Counted from the first letter of the stretch, positions 1 through 9,080 are shown. The stretch is 64,000 nt of DNA from Croceicoccus marinus (GCF_001661675.2 NZ_CP019602.1:893501-957500), one strand, 5' to 3'. Translations and numbers: made by a program. The notes: generated from the letters alone by a model not told the origin.

Positions 1-11
1 ATGGACTGCAT

Positions 12-29
12 ATGACAGTTATGTGACAC
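12..29 (-). promoter_or_regulatory. Pho box (PhoB site) at left edge
   Basis: Read on the minus strand this is GTGTCAC-ATAA-CTGTCAT: two 7-bp Pho half-sites separated by 4 bp (11-bp period), matching the PhoB consensus. The direct-repeat polarity points leftward, away from the porin that ends at 90, so it should drive a minus-strand gene just outside the window. A phosphate ABC transporter gene would be the natural candidate; that is inference. Confidence 0.7.
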
Positions 30-89
30 CGGCGCGGTGCAACGGATCCAAATCGTTGATTGTTCAGGCTTTAGGGCCGCAAGTTTTCG

Positions 90-1496
90 CTAGAAATCCA
101 GCTGCGCCCGGGCGCTTAGGCTGTGCACGCCGTAATCATTATCGCCGCTTGCGGTCGGGATGACGGCACTGTCGTAATCGATATATGCATAGTTCATCAA
201 AAAGCGCGTGTAGTCGGTCGGCGTCCACACCAGGGAGGCACCGTACAGGTTCTGCTCCCCGCCCGCGATATCGGCTTCCTGAAGGTCGAGGTAGTCGTAG
301 CGGAGGTTGAACTGCAGCGCGCCGAAGCCGCCTTCGTTAAGCGGGTTGGTGGGCCTGATGCGGTCGAACACGCCCTTCCTGTACCCGCGCCGATCGCCCG
401 GGGTCAGGAAGTAGCCGATCTCGGCATAGCCGCCAAAGAAAGTCGGATCGGCGAAGTCGGCCCGCTCGACATGCTGCCAGAAGGCTTCGCCCGCGACGTG
501 GAACCGGCCCATGATGGCGGCGGCTTCGGCCCCGATTCCGGTCTCGCTGTCCGCCGAAAAGTCGCCGGTGTCGACAAAGCGGGTGCGCGGCGGCCGCGCG
601 AGGGGCCGCTGGCTGTAGCGCAGGCTGTCGGTCAGCCCGTCGAGGTCGGTGTAGTGCACCGATCCGCCGACATGAAGCTGCGTGCTGCCAATTCTGGGTG
701 TGTAGGCGATCCGCAGGTCGCCGCCCTCGTTTCGGTTGTCCGGCGCTTCGATATTGTCGGTGAACAGCCCGCCCTGGACCAGGAAGTCGTCCTGGAAATA
801 TTGCGCCGACACGCCGATCCGGCGCTCGAACACGAATGCGTCGGTGAAGGCCGCCCGTTCGATGAACGAAGTGTGCAGGCTGCTGCTGAGCTCTTCCATC
901 GACTGGAAAGTGTTGTGCTGGCCGACCATGAAGGTGACGGGGCCGCTGCGATGGCTGATCGTCGCGTCCATCACGACCGCTTCGCCGCTGCCGACCTCTA
1001 TGCCCAGGTCATAGCCGAAATTGCCGGGGACCTCGCCCTCGAACTCGACGCGAAGCCGGCGGGCGCCGCTGGAAAATCCTTCGTCGCGGCCCGTGCTTTC
1101 GGGAGCATCGATATAGGCCGCGTCATAGTTCAGGCGGCCGCTGACGCCAAAGCTCCAGCCATCGGGGTGCGACAGTTCGGGGCCGCCGTTCCATGCGATG
1201 GTGGTCTGCGGCGCTTCCTCGGCGGGCAAGGGCTCAGCCTGTGCGGCGGCGAGGGCGGCCTGTTCTGCCGCGACGGCATCGGCCGGAATCGCCCCGTTCG
1301 CTTTTGCCGAACGGGTTCTGGCCAGCTCGCCCTCCAGCTCCTCGATCCGCGTGTTCATGGCATCCATGGCGGCGCGCATTGCCGAAAGTTCGGATTGCAT
1401 GGCCTGGATCGCGCGATCGTCCTGCTGCGCATGGGCTGCGGGAGAGGCGGCGATCATGGCCAGGCCGGCGACGGAAACGGTGAGTGCACGTTGCAT
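90..1496 (-). CDS. OprO/OprP-type phosphate-selective porin
   Basis: Outer-membrane beta-barrel porin, probably for phosphate or polyphosphate uptake under phosphate limitation. From the ATG at 1496 the product is 468 aa with a clean Sec signal peptide ending AAHA-QQ. A short coiled-coil stretch follows (heptad-like AMQSELSAMRAAMDAMN and a second half), then a long region of alternating aromatic/polar strands ending in a C-terminal Phe (RAQLDF), typical of BAM substrates. The open frame also has a GTG 11 codons upstream at 1529, but that stretch coincides with Pho half-sites, so the later ATG is preferred. It lies directly downstream of phoR on the same strand, with Pho boxes between them, which supports PhoB control. 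Substrate preference cannot be read from sequence. Confidence 0.88.
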   Translation of the reverse strand: MQRALTVSVAGLAMIAASPAAHAQQDDRAIQAMQSELSAMRAAMDAMNTRIEELEGELARTRSAKANGAIPADAVAAEQAALAAAQAEPLPAEEAPQTTIAWNGGPELSHPDGWSFGVSGRLNYDAAYIDAPESTGRDEGFSSGARRLRVEFEGEVPGNFGYDLGIEVGSGEAVVMDATISHRSGPVTFMVGQHNTFQSMEELSSSLHTSFIERAAFTDAFVFERRIGVSAQYFQDDFLVQGGLFTDNIEAPDNRNEGGDLRIAYTPRIGSTQLHVGGSVHYTDLDGLTDSLRYSQRPLARPPRTRFVDTGDFSADSETGIGAEAAAIMGRFHVAGEAFWQHVERADFADPTFFGGYAEIGYFLTPGDRRGYRKGVFDRIRPTNPLNEGGFGALQFNLRYDYLDLQEADIAGGEQNLYGASLVWTPTDYTRFLMNYAYIDYDSAVIPTASGDNDYGVHSLSARAQLDF

Positions 1497-1499
1497 GGG

Positions 1500-1528
1500 A
1501 TTACACTTTGATGACAGTTGGATGACCA
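1500..1528 (-). promoter_or_regulatory. Triple Pho half-site array adjoining porin start
   Basis: Minus strand reads TGGTCAT-CCAA-CTGTCAT-CAAA-GTGTAAT, three 7-bp half-sites at an exact 11-bp period. The central one is a perfect CTGTCAT. The array ends 4 bp before the porin ATG at 1496, so it lies in the leader rather than at a normal activator distance. Confidence 0.6.
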
Positions 1529-1543
1529 CTTGCCGACGCCCCT

Positions 1544-1584
1544 ATGACCGACCGGTGACAGTTTTGTTACATCACTCGTAACAG
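1544..1584 (-). promoter_or_regulatory. Upstream Pho box array of the porin gene
   Basis: Minus strand reads CTGTTAC, a 5-bp gap, then ATGTAAC-AAAA-CTGTCAC-CGGT-CGGTCAT. The last three half-sites are in 11-bp register. This is the array best placed to replace a -35 element and activate the porin gene through PhoB, with transcription starting near 1520-1530. Consensus is established for PhoB; the binding here is inferred. Confidence 0.68.
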
Positions 1585-1663
1585 GCAGCGCTTACCGTGC
1601 CGAACCGGCGGAACTCTGCGGGATCGCAGTGAAAAATTTTCCGCGGCGGAAACCGGGTTGCGG

Positions 1664-2884
1664 TCAGGCGACCGTTTTTTTCGGCCGCTTCGATTCGTCT
1701 TCCACGTGCCGCGGCAATCTTACCGTGATCGTGGTGCCTACGCCGAGTTCGCTCGCGATATCCAGCCGTCCGCGATGACGCTCGACGATATGCTTCACGA
1801 TGGCGAGGCCCAGGCCCGTTCCGCCCGCCGCGCGGCTGCGCCCGGGATCGGTTCGATAGAAACGCCGGGTAAGGTGGGGCAGATGCTCGGGCGCGATACC
1901 CTCGCCGCGGTCGGCCACTTTCATCTCGAAACTGGCGTCGCCGGGCTTGACCGTCACCCGGACTGGCTCGGTCTTCGAGCCGTATTTCATCGCATTGTCG
2001 ATCAGGTTGCGGGTCAGCTGGTCCAGCTGCTGCGTATCGCCCCTGACAGGCATCGGACGCGGATCGACGTCGAGAATCACCCGGTCCTTGCCATGCAGCG
2101 AGGTCACGGTCGACACGACATGTTCGGTCAGTTCGCGCAGGTCCAGCACGGTCGGGGGCAGGTCGTGCTTGCCCGCCTCGACCCGCGACAGGCTCATCAG
2201 ATCCTCGACCAGCGCCTGCAGCCGTTTCGCTTCCTTGGCCACGATTTCCAGGAATCGATGCCGGGTCGCAGGCTTCATCGCGTGCCCGTCGTCCGCGTCG
2301 GCCTCCAGCATCGTCTCGACATAGCCGATGATGGAGGACAGGGGCGTGCGCAGTTCATGGCTGGCATTGGCGACGAAATCGGTGTGCGCGCGGCTGATGT
2401 CGGCCTCTGCCGTACGGTTGACCAGTTCGATCGTGGTGCGCGCATTGTCGACGGGGCGAACCGATACGTTCCAGATCGATCGCGGACCGGACAATCCCTT
2501 GATCGTCGCGCTGCCGCCTTCGGCGCTGTCGATCAGGCGGATCGCTTCGGGATGGCGGATCGCGACGCGCGAATCCTGGCCCAGGATATGCGGGCCCAGA
2601 ACCTCGCGCGCGGCGCGGTTGGCGATGCTGATGCGCCCCTTTTCCATCATCAGATAGGGCTGGGACAAGGGCTCGATCAGTTCGCGCGTCTGCTCGGGAT
2701 CCAGCGTGCCGCGGGCGGGCGGCTCGGGCGCGGGCGGGGGATCGCGGCGACGCAGGAACAGCGAGCAGACCCAGACCAGCAGGATCGCGCCGACCAGCGC
2801 GCCATCATAGGTCGTGACCCAGATGCCGATCGCCCCCATCAGCGCGAGCAATATTCCGCCCCACGGCAGTCCCGCCATGCTCAT
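1664..2884 (-). CDS. phoR: Phosphate regulon sensor histidine kinase PhoR
   Basis: Membrane sensor kinase that phosphorylates PhoB when phosphate is scarce. The 406-aa protein has two N-terminal membrane helices (about 8-22 and 28-44), a degenerate PAS domain (about 70-150), and a HisKA domain with the phospho-acceptor H176 in SHELRTPLSS. A HATPase_c domain follows with an N box (NLIDNAMKYG), a G1 box (DRGEGI) and a G2 box (GGTGLGLAIV). No phoB lies beside it in the window. It precedes the Pho-boxed porin on the same strand. The assignment to PhoR rather than another PAS kinase rests on domain order and this context. Confidence 0.88.
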   Translation of the reverse strand: MSMAGLPWGGILLALMGAIGIWVTTYDGALVGAILLVWVCSLFLRRRDPPPAPEPPARGTLDPEQTRELIEPLSQPYLMMEKGRISIANRAAREVLGPHILGQDSRVAIRHPEAIRLIDSAEGGSATIKGLSGPRSIWNVSVRPVDNARTTIELVNRTAEADISRAHTDFVANASHELRTPLSSIIGYVETMLEADADDGHAMKPATRHRFLEIVAKEAKRLQALVEDLMSLSRVEAGKHDLPPTVLDLRELTEHVVSTVTSLHGKDRVILDVDPRPMPVRGDTQQLDQLTRNLIDNAMKYGSKTEPVRVTVKPGDASFEMKVADRGEGIAPEHLPHLTRRFYRTDPGRSRAAGGTGLGLAIVKHIVERHRGRLDIASELGVGTTITVRLPRHVEDESKRPKKTVA

Positions 2885-3004
2885 CGTCCGGCTCGATCGG
2901 GGGTGGTCGGGAATCGGGGCGGTGCACGCAACATCCGTCGCTCGATAGTCAGCGGCGGCGCAATGCGCCAGTCCGAAGCAGGCCTCTGTCGCCCGGTTGT
3001 CAGC

Positions 3005-3424
3005 CTATCGCAGCAATGCGACGGCGTCGTGCGAACCCAGCACCAGAACCGCCATGACGAACAGCGCCGTGCAGATCGTCAATCGGCCGGGGCGCGAATT
3101 GGCAAATCCCGCGGCAACCCCGATCGCATCGGCGGCGAAGGCCCAGATCGCGGCGAATGCGACGATCATCGTGCCCAGCGAGGTAAGCGCCCATTCGCCG
3201 CCTGCCTGGCCCAGCAGCGCCAGCAGCGCGCCAAAGGCCGCCAGCAGCGCGGCCATCGTCCGGCGCCTGGCGCGGCTTATCCCGCCGCGCCGCACGACCA
3301 ATCCCGACCGCCGAAGCGAATCGTACAGATCGTCCGCCGTTTCGGCGTTTCCACATGTCGGACAGCCAGCGACGGTGCCTCTGGCTTGTCGGCATGTCGC
3401 GCAAACCGCTCGCCTGAATCGCAT
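3005..3424 (-). CDS. Small zinc-ribbon membrane protein of unknown function
   Basis: 139 aa from the ATG at 3424, which has a good Shine-Dalgarno sequence (GGAGGGGG about 6 bp upstream). The frame stays open further upstream but that part has no domain features. The N-terminus carries two CxxC knuckles (CATC and CPTC, about residues 8-24), which would bind zinc. About three hydrophobic helices follow (roughly 58-78, 82-110 and 115-138). It lies 120 bp upstream of phoR on the same strand and may be cotranscribed. I do not recognise the family beyond a zinc-ribbon plus membrane architecture. Confidence 0.6.
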   Translation of the reverse strand: MRFRRAVCATCRQARGTVAGCPTCGNAETADDLYDSLRRSGLVVRRGGISRARRRTMAALLAAFGALLALLGQAGGEWALTSLGTMIVAFAAIWAFAADAIGVAAGFANSRPGRLTICTALFVMAVLVLGSHDAVALLR

Positions 3425-3758
3425 CTCGGCCCCCTCCGCTGAAGACGGGAAGAATAGACAGCACGAAACCGAATTCGTTAACAACCTCGAAAGAATGAGG
3501 GCCTTCGGGCAATCTGGAGCCAGGCCGCAAGCTGGCCGCGAGTCGATCCGGACAACGCCGATGCGCAAGCGACTGAATCCCGGCGAGTCCGCGAACACCG
3601 ACGGTCTGGCACCCAGCACCGCCTGGCCAGCCCGCGCAGATGCTCATAAAGGATTACCCACCATGGCTGAGCAGGCGCTTTACGAGCAATGCGCGCGATA
3701 AGGCGCTGCCCAAGGGCAGGCATGCAGACCGTGAATCTGGTGGAAGTGGTGCCGGTCA
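3425..3758. other. Intergenic stretch without a recognised gene
   Basis: 334 bp between the zinc-ribbon protein start and the first tRNA-Glu. Open frames here on both strands are short, lack a ribosome-binding site and look like unstructured GC-rich reading. It should contain the promoter of the leftward zinc-ribbon gene. Confidence 0.5.
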
Positions 3759-3833
3759 TGGTGACCCCTACGGGAATCGAACCCGTGTTTCAGCCGTGAG
3801 AGGGCCGCGTCCTGACCGCTAGACGAAGGGGCC
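3759..3833 (-). tRNA. tRNA-Glu(CTC)
   Basis: Cloverleaf on the minus strand with acceptor stem GGCCCCT/AGGGGTC, discriminator A and encoded CCA (75 nt). The anticodon loop CTCTCAC gives anticodon CTC. It is 24 bp downstream of a nearly identical tRNA-Glu(TTC) and is probably processed from the same transcript. Confidence 0.93.
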
Positions 3834-3857
3834 ATGCTGTGAAGCAAGGCCGCACCT

Positions 3858-3932
3858 TGGTGACCCCTACGGGAATCGAACCCGTGTTTCAGCCGTGAAA
3901 GGGCCGCGTCCTAACCGCTAGACGAAGGGGCC
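3858..3932 (-). tRNA. tRNA-Glu(TTC)
   Basis: 75-nt cloverleaf on the minus strand with encoded CCA. The anticodon loop CTTTCAC gives anticodon TTC. The gene differs from the neighbouring tRNA-Glu(CTC) at only two positions: one D-loop base and the first anticodon base. Confidence 0.95.
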
Positions 3933-3950
3933 TCCGTGGTGCGGAATGGC

Positions 3951-3979
3951 CCTCTAGATAGGTGGCGCACGGGGGTCAA
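3951..3979 (-). promoter_or_regulatory. Putative tRNA-Glu promoter
   Basis: On the minus strand TTGACC is followed 17 bp later by TAGAGG, about 19 bp before the tRNA-Glu(TTC) 5' end. Position and -35 box fit a housekeeping promoter for the tRNA pair. The -10 box is weak. Confidence 0.4.
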
Positions 3980-4160
3980 GCCAAGATTGCAGAGTTTTTG
4001 CGCCGACCATCCGATTTCACACCGGCCCTAGCGGCAGATCGCGCGTTTTTCGCCTGCGCCCAGGCTTCGCCCCGCGGACCAAAGTACAGCTATCTTCGGG
4101 CGCGGCTTGCGTTATGAGGACACAACGGGCGACAATGGCGATGCCCTTCGCGGAACCCAC

Positions 4161-4190
4161 CCATGATTTTTCGGGCCATGATTTTTCGGG
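4161..4190 (+). repeat. 15-bp perfect tandem duplication before paoA
   Basis: CCATGATTTTTCGGG occurs twice back to back (4161-4175 and 4176-4190). If translation started at 4114 it would encode two copies of HDFSG. It lies just before the preferred paoA start at 4204. Confidence 0.85.
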
Positions 4191-4203
4191 GACGACTTCA
4201 TCG

Positions 4204-4878
4204 ATGCGAAACGAACAAGGCGCGATCCTGCCGATTTCCCGGCGCGGATTGCTTGCAAGCAGCGCGGCCACCGTGGCCATGACGGCAACCCCGCCGCTAT
4301 CGTCCACTGCCGCCGCGGCCCAGGCGGATGACGTGCCGACCGAATCGCTCCGCTTCAACGTCAATGGAGAGGATCGCTCGCTCCAGCTCGACACGCGGGT
4401 CACGTTGCTGGATGCGCTGCGCGAACATCTGAAGCTGACCGGCACGAAGAAGGGTTGCGATCACGGCCAGTGCGGCGCCTGCACGGTTATGGTGAATGGC
4501 GAGCGGATCAACAGCTGCCTGTCCTTCGCGGTCATGCACCAGGACGACCAGATCGTGACGATCGAGGGGCTGGGAACACCCGGCGACCTCCACCCGATGC
4601 AGGCCGCCTTCGTCGAGCATGACGGCTATCAGTGCGGCTATTGCACGCCGGGCCAGATCTGCTCCGCCGTGGCCGTGCTCGACGAGATCCGCAAGGGCAT
4701 CCCCAGCCATGTCAGCGACGACCTGACCGGCGATTTCGCCCCCACCGAAATGGAAATGCGCGAGCGGATGAGCGGCAATATCTGCCGCTGCGGCGCCTAT
4801 TCCAACATTGCCGAGGCGATGGCCCAAGTCGCGGGAGAGCAGGTCGCGGGAGAGCAGGTCCCGGGAGAGAGCGCATGA
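4204..4878 (+). CDS. paoA: Aldehyde oxidoreductase [2Fe-2S] subunit PaoA
   Basis: Iron-sulfur subunit of a periplasmic xanthine-oxidase-family aldehyde oxidoreductase that oxidises aldehydes to acids. From the ATG at 4204 it is 224 aa. A twin-arginine-like signal ([10 protein letters not shown] plus a hydrophobic stretch) implies Tat export of the folded complex. The plant-type 2Fe-2S cluster motif ([10 protein letters not shown]) is in the first half. The second 2Fe-2S cluster sits in the C-terminal helical domain ([10 protein letters not shown] and CRCGAY). An in-frame ATG at 4114 would add 30 residues before the Tat signal, which is less likely. The C-terminus ends in imperfect VAGEQ repeats. 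It overlaps paoB by 4 nt (ATGA). Confidence 0.92.
   Translation: MRNEQGAILPISRRGLLASSAATVAMTATPPLSSTAAAAQADDVPTESLRFNVNGEDRSLQLDTRVTLLDALREHLKLTGTKKGCDHGQCGACTVMVNGERINSCLSFAVMHQDDQIVTIEGLGTPGDLHPMQAAFVEHDGYQCGYCTPGQICSAVAVLDEIRKGIPSHVSDDLTGDFAPTEMEMRERMSGNICRCGAYSNIAEAMAQVAGEQVAGEQVPGESA
4828..4869 (+). repeat. 15-bp tandem repeat in the paoA 3' end
   Basis: GTCGCGGGAGAGCAG is repeated exactly at 4828-4842 and 4843-4857, then partly at 4858-4869, encoding [15 protein letters not shown]. Each unit contains GGGAGAG, and the last copy sits directly before the paoB ATG at 4875 as its ribosome-binding site. Confidence 0.85.
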
Positions 4879-5840
4879 AGGCTTTCACTTACGAGCGCGC
4901 CAAAAGCCCGGCGGAAGCTGCGCGCGCCGTGAACGAGCGCACCGGCGCCAAGTTCATCGCCGGCGGCACCAATCTGATCGATTTGATGAAGATCGAGGTG
5001 GAGACACCGACCCACCTGGTCGACATCAACGGGCTGGGTCTCGACACGGTCGAGCGTACCGAGGACGGCGGCCTGCGGATCGGCGCGCTGGTGTCGAACA
5101 CCGATCTAGCAGCGCACGAAACGGTTCGCCGCGATTACGGCGTGCTGACCCGCGCCATCGTGGCCGGCGCTTCGGGACAGCTTCGCAACAAGGCGACTAC
5201 GGCAGGCAATCTGCTGCAGCGCACGCGCTGTTCCTATTTCTACGACACCAACCAGCCCTGCAACAAGCGCGTCCCCGGATCGGGCTGCGCCGCGCTTGAA
5301 GGCTATTCGCGGCCACTGGGCATGCTGGGCGTCAGCGAGCTGTGCATCGCGACCTATCCCGGCGACATGGCGGTGGCCATGCGCGTGCTCGACGCCGGGG
5401 TGGAGACCGTGAAGCCGGATGGCACCACGCGGACCATCCCCATCGCCGATTTCCACCGCACCTGGGACACCGCGCCGGAACGGGACAATGTGCTCGAAAA
5501 GGGTGAGCTGATCACTGCCGTCACGCTGCCGAAACCTTTGGGCGGGACGCATATCTATCGCAAGGTGCGCGACCGCGCATCCTATGCGTTCGCGCTGGTA
5601 TCGGTCGCGGCGGTGATGCAGCCGGACGGCACCGGGCGCTTCGCCGTTGGTGGCGTGGGATCGAAACCATGGCGCAGCGCCGCTGCCGACGCGCAATTGC
5701 GCAACGGCGCGTCTGCGGCGGCACGGGTTCTGACGCAGGGCGCGGTCACGACCGAGGAGAACGCCTTCAAGGTTCCGCTGGTGGAACGCACGCTGGCCGC
5801 AGTTCTTGCGGAAGCGCGGGCAAAAGGAAACGCGGCATGA
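4875..5840 (+). CDS. paoB: Aldehyde oxidoreductase FAD subunit PaoB
   Basis: FAD-binding subunit passing electrons out of the PaoABC trimer. 321 aa from the ATG at 4875, beginning MKAFTYERA; upstream frame extensions run inside paoA and are rejected. The N-terminal PCMH-type FAD fold contains the AGGTNL loop (about residue 35). The middle carries the Cys-rich insert typical of PaoB (RTRCSYF, PCNKR, GSGCAA), known in E. coli PaoB to hold an extra [4Fe-4S] cluster. The CO-dehydrogenase flavoprotein C-terminal domain ends the protein. Start and stop overlap paoA and paoC by 4 nt on each side, so the three are translationally coupled. Confidence 0.93.
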   Translation: MKAFTYERAKSPAEAARAVNERTGAKFIAGGTNLIDLMKIEVETPTHLVDINGLGLDTVERTEDGGLRIGALVSNTDLAAHETVRRDYGVLTRAIVAGASGQLRNKATTAGNLLQRTRCSYFYDTNQPCNKRVPGSGCAALEGYSRPLGMLGVSELCIATYPGDMAVAMRVLDAGVETVKPDGTTRTIPIADFHRTWDTAPERDNVLEKGELITAVTLPKPLGGTHIYRKVRDRASYAFALVSVAAVMQPDGTGRFAVGGVGSKPWRSAAADAQLRNGASAAARVLTQGAVTTEENAFKVPLVERTLAAVLAEARAKGNAA

Positions 5841-8038
5841 AGTTCGACCAGCCCGCGGGCACCAATCCGATCGACCGCATGAAGCTGGTCGGCAAGGCGA
5901 CCAACCGGATCGACGGGCCGGTCAAGACGACCGGTCTCGCCCCCTATGCCTATGAACGGCACGATGTCGCGGACGGGCAGCTTTACGGCTATGTCCTGGG
6001 CTCAGCCATCGCCAAGGGGCGCATCGCATCGATGGACCTGTCCCAGGCGAAAGCCGCGCCCGGCGTGGTGGGCATCGTCTCGACGCTGGACCACGAACCT
6101 GTGCCGCTGCTGGGGTTCAACGCGGCGAACCTGTTCGGTGGCCCTGTTATCCAGCACTATCACCAGGCCATCGCGCTGGTGGTGGCGGACAGTTTCGAAC
6201 AGGCCCGCGCCGCCACATCGCTGATCCGCGTCAAATACGACCGCGAGGACGGGCAGTTCGACCTTTCCGCCATCGCGCCGACGGCTCCGCTGAAGGAGGA
6301 CAGCGAGGTTCGCCATGGCGACTTCGATGCGGCCTTCGGGCAGGCGGCGGTAACCCTCGACCAGACCTATACCACGCCCGATGAAAGCCATGCGATGATG
6401 GAATGCCATTCCAGCATCGCCGACTGGTCGGGCGACAAGGTCACGATCTGGACGTCGAACCAGATGATCCAGTGGAACAAGCGCTCGCTGGCCGCCGCGC
6501 TGCAGGTTCCGGAAGAGAACGTGCGCGTCGATTCGCCTTACCTGGGCGGCGGCTTCGGTTCGAAACTGTTCCTGCGCAGCGATGCCGTGCTGGCCGCGCT
6601 GGCGGCCAGGCAGGTCGGCAAGCCGGTCAAGGTGATGCTGCCGCGCCCCTTCGTGTTCAACAATACAACGCATCGCCCCGCCACCATCCAGCACATCAAG
6701 CTGGGCGCGGGCAGGGACGGCAGGCTGACCGCGATCTCGCACGTCTCGATCAACGGCAATCTGCCGAACGGCGATATCGAGACCGCGACCGCGCAGACCG
6801 AACTGCTCTATGCGGGCGAGAACCGGCTGACGCAGGTGCGGCTGGGCGTGCTGAACCTGCCCGAAGGCAATGCCATGCGCGCGCCGGGCGAGGCTCCCGG
6901 CCTGATGGCGCTGGAAATCGCGATGGACGAGCTTGCGGAAAAGCTCGACATGAACCCGGTGGATTTGCGCATCGTGAACGATACGCAGGTCGATCCGGTC
7001 AATCCCGACCGGCCCTTCAGCCAGCGGCAGATGATCGAATGCCTGCAGCGCGGCGCAGCCGAATTCGGCTGGAACGAGGGCAAGGCCTATCCCCGGCCGG
7101 GCCAGCGGCGCGAGGGCGAGTGGCTGATCGGCACCGGCATGGCGGTGGGTTTCCGCAACCATATACTGATGAAATCGGGCGCGCGGGTCCGCCTGTCCCC
7201 CGAAGGGCGCGTCATCGTCGAGACCGACATGACCGACATCGGCACCGGCACCTATACGATCATCGCGCAGACCGCGGCCGAGATGATGGGCGTGCCGCTG
7301 GATGCCGTGACCGTCAGGCTGGGCGATTCGAGCTATCCCGCTTCGGCTGGGTCGGGCGGCCAATGGGGCGCGGCCAATTCGACTGCGGGCGTCTATGCCG
7401 CCTGCGTCAAGCTGCGCGAGCAGGCAGCGGCGGCAGCCGGCTTCAGCGCGGCGGACGATGTCGATTTCGCCGATGGAGAGATCCGAGCGTCAGGACGCGC
7501 GGTGCCGCTGCGGCAGGCAGCCTCTGGCGGAGAGCTGGTAGCCGAGGATGCCATCGAATACGGCGATCTTAACAAGCGTTTCCAGCAATCGACCTTCGCC
7601 GGTCATTTCGTCGAGATGGCGGTCAACGCCTTTACCGGAGAGCCGCGGATTCGCCGCATGCTGGCGGTCTGTGCCGCAGGGCGGATCCTGAACCCCAAGG
7701 CGGCGCGCAGCCAGGTGATCGGCGCGATGACCATGGGCGCAGGCGCCGCCTTGATGGAGGAACTGGCCGTCGACACCCGCTTCGGCTTCTTCGTCAATCA
7801 CGATCTGGCGGGATACGAGGTGCCGGTCCATGCCGACATCCCGCACCAGCAGGTGATCTTCCTGGAGGAGGCCGACGAAACGACGTCGCCGATGAAGGCG
7901 AAGGGCGTGGGCGAACTGGGCCTGTGCGGCGTGGGCGCGGCGATCGCCAATGCGATCTATAACGCGACCGGTGTGCGCGTGCGCGATTATCCGATCACGC
8001 TCGACAAGCACCTGTCGCGTCTGCCGGCCATCGCCTGA
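5837..8038 (+). CDS. paoC: Aldehyde oxidoreductase molybdenum subunit PaoC
   Basis: Catalytic subunit binding the molybdenum cofactor (molybdopterin cytosine dinucleotide form in E. coli). 733 aa from the ATG at 5837, almost the same length as E. coli PaoC. It starts with the aldehyde oxidase a/b hammerhead domain. Cofactor-binding motifs include LGGGFGSK (about residue 236) and [10 protein letters not shown] (about 510). The C-terminal GVGELGLCG carries the Glu expected to act as general base. No PaoD-like cofactor insertion chaperone or cytidylyltransferase follows, although paoD normally completes this operon, so maturation factors must be encoded elsewhere. Confidence 0.94.
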   Translation: MKFDQPAGTNPIDRMKLVGKATNRIDGPVKTTGLAPYAYERHDVADGQLYGYVLGSAIAKGRIASMDLSQAKAAPGVVGIVSTLDHEPVPLLGFNAANLFGGPVIQHYHQAIALVVADSFEQARAATSLIRVKYDREDGQFDLSAIAPTAPLKEDSEVRHGDFDAAFGQAAVTLDQTYTTPDESHAMMECHSSIADWSGDKVTIWTSNQMIQWNKRSLAAALQVPEENVRVDSPYLGGGFGSKLFLRSDAVLAALAARQVGKPVKVMLPRPFVFNNTTHRPATIQHIKLGAGRDGRLTAISHVSINGNLPNGDIETATAQTELLYAGENRLTQVRLGVLNLPEGNAMRAPGEAPGLMALEIAMDELAEKLDMNPVDLRIVNDTQVDPVNPDRPFSQRQMIECLQRGAAEFGWNEGKAYPRPGQRREGEWLIGTGMAVGFRNHILMKSGARVRLSPEGRVIVETDMTDIGTGTYTIIAQTAAEMMGVPLDAVTVRLGDSSYPASAGSGGQWGAANSTAGVYAACVKLREQAAAAAGFSAADDVDFADGEIRASGRAVPLRQAASGGELVAEDAIEYGDLNKRFQQSTFAGHFVEMAVNAFTGEPRIRRMLAVCAAGRILNPKAARSQVIGAMTMGAGAALMEELAVDTRFGFFVNHDLAGYEVPVHADIPHQQVIFLEEADETTSPMKAKGVGELGLCGVGAAIANAIYNATGVRVRDYPITLDKHLSRLPAIA

Positions 8039-8050
8039 CGGCTGCATGGT

Positions 8051-8464
8051 TCAGCGTCCGGCGCTGCCGGGGGCAAGCCCTGCGACCTGCATCGCGGCTT
8101 CCAGTTCCATGACGGCCTGCTGCAGCGCCTCGACATAGGGTTCGTTCACGGCGGCCAGGCAGGTGCGCCTGCGATCGCTCGTGCGGTCGAGCAGGGACAG
8201 CAGCAATGCCTCTCCCTCTGCGACCACGGGGCAGCATTCGCGCGCAAAGCCAAGCTGCATCCGCCCATGCACCGCCAGCAGCGTCAGAGCCCGGTGGAAC
8301 GGAGCCATCGCGCCGATCAACCGCCGGTCGAGGAACAATGGCGCCACGGCGTCGGCCGGGCATTTGCGTTCGGCCACTGCGGTCACCCATTTGCGAACGG
8401 CATCGACCGTAATCCGCGCACCTTCGTCGAGATCGGCCAGATGCCGGTCGAGAAATCGATACAT
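8051..8464 (-). CDS. Hypothetical protein, 137 aa
   Basis: I do not recognise this protein. It is soluble and has no signal peptide. It begins MYRFLDRHLADLDEG and has a paired cysteine (RECCPVV, about residue 76) in a mostly helical, Leu/Ala/Arg-rich chain. An AAGGGA ribosome-binding site precedes the ATG at 8464. It converges with paoC (12-bp gap), so it is not part of that operon. Small CC-containing proteins of this size are common in sphingomonads, but I cannot name the family with confidence. Confidence 0.6.
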   Translation of the reverse strand: MYRFLDRHLADLDEGARITVDAVRKWVTAVAERKCPADAVAPLFLDRRLIGAMAPFHRALTLLAVHGRMQLGFARECCPVVAEGEALLLSLLDRTSDRRRTCLAAVNEPYVEALQQAVMELEAAMQVAGLAPGSAGR

Positions 8465-8637
8465 GCTGATTCCCTTTTCTGATCGACCGGCAGGATTTCA
8501 CGTCCGCCGACATAATGCAATAGACTCGCAATAGCATTTTCCGCATAAGCGGATCGCGCTACAAATGTCCGGGACGACAGCCTGTATTTCGGGTATCTCC
8601 GCAAGCGGGTCGTGCACATTCTGTCGGGGGAATAAGC

Positions 8638-9080
8638 ATGCGTCCCGTCATGACCACGGGTATCGTCACCGCGGCGGCCATGCTGTCGGCATGCGGCCTA
8701 TCGTCCGCCGGATCGGAATCCGGCGCGGCCGGCGCCCTCCGGTTTCCCGCCAGCCTGTCCCCGTTCGGCGACGGCTATCAAGCACTAGGCGATCCCTGCC
8801 GCAGGCTTGGCGAGAGCGAGGCCGTGGCCGGTCTGCTGGACAACAGCGCGTTGCTGGTCGGCTGTCCGGCGGAAGAACAAGCCGCCGCCCTTCCGGGCGA
8901 GATCGTGGCGGCCATCGACGGGCTGACGATCGCCTCCATCCCGACGGGCGACGCCAACACCGGCATGGGCGAATACCCGGCCGCAACCGCTTCGAAGCCC
9001 GGCGGTCAGGCGACGAAACGACCATCATCTATGGTCCCGAAAGCCATGTCATCCCCGACGCGCTGGTCGTCGGAGGATGA
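8638..9080 (+). pseudogene. Frameshifted small lipoprotein gene
   Basis: Reading from the ATG at 8638 gives a lipoprotein signal (AMLSAC lipobox, Cys about residue 19). A sphingomonad-style exported domain follows with GDGYQALGDPCRRLGES and LLVGCPAEEQ. This frame then loses sense after about 8985 (GMGEYPAATAS). A different frame takes over from about 9000 with DETTIIYGPESHVIPDALVVGG and stops at 9080, exactly at the ATGA overlap with the next gene. That junction suggests the second frame is the true C-terminus and that a one-base deletion (or two-base insertion) lies around 8975-9010. It could be a real mutation or a sequencing error; no slippery site is visible. Confidence 0.55.
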
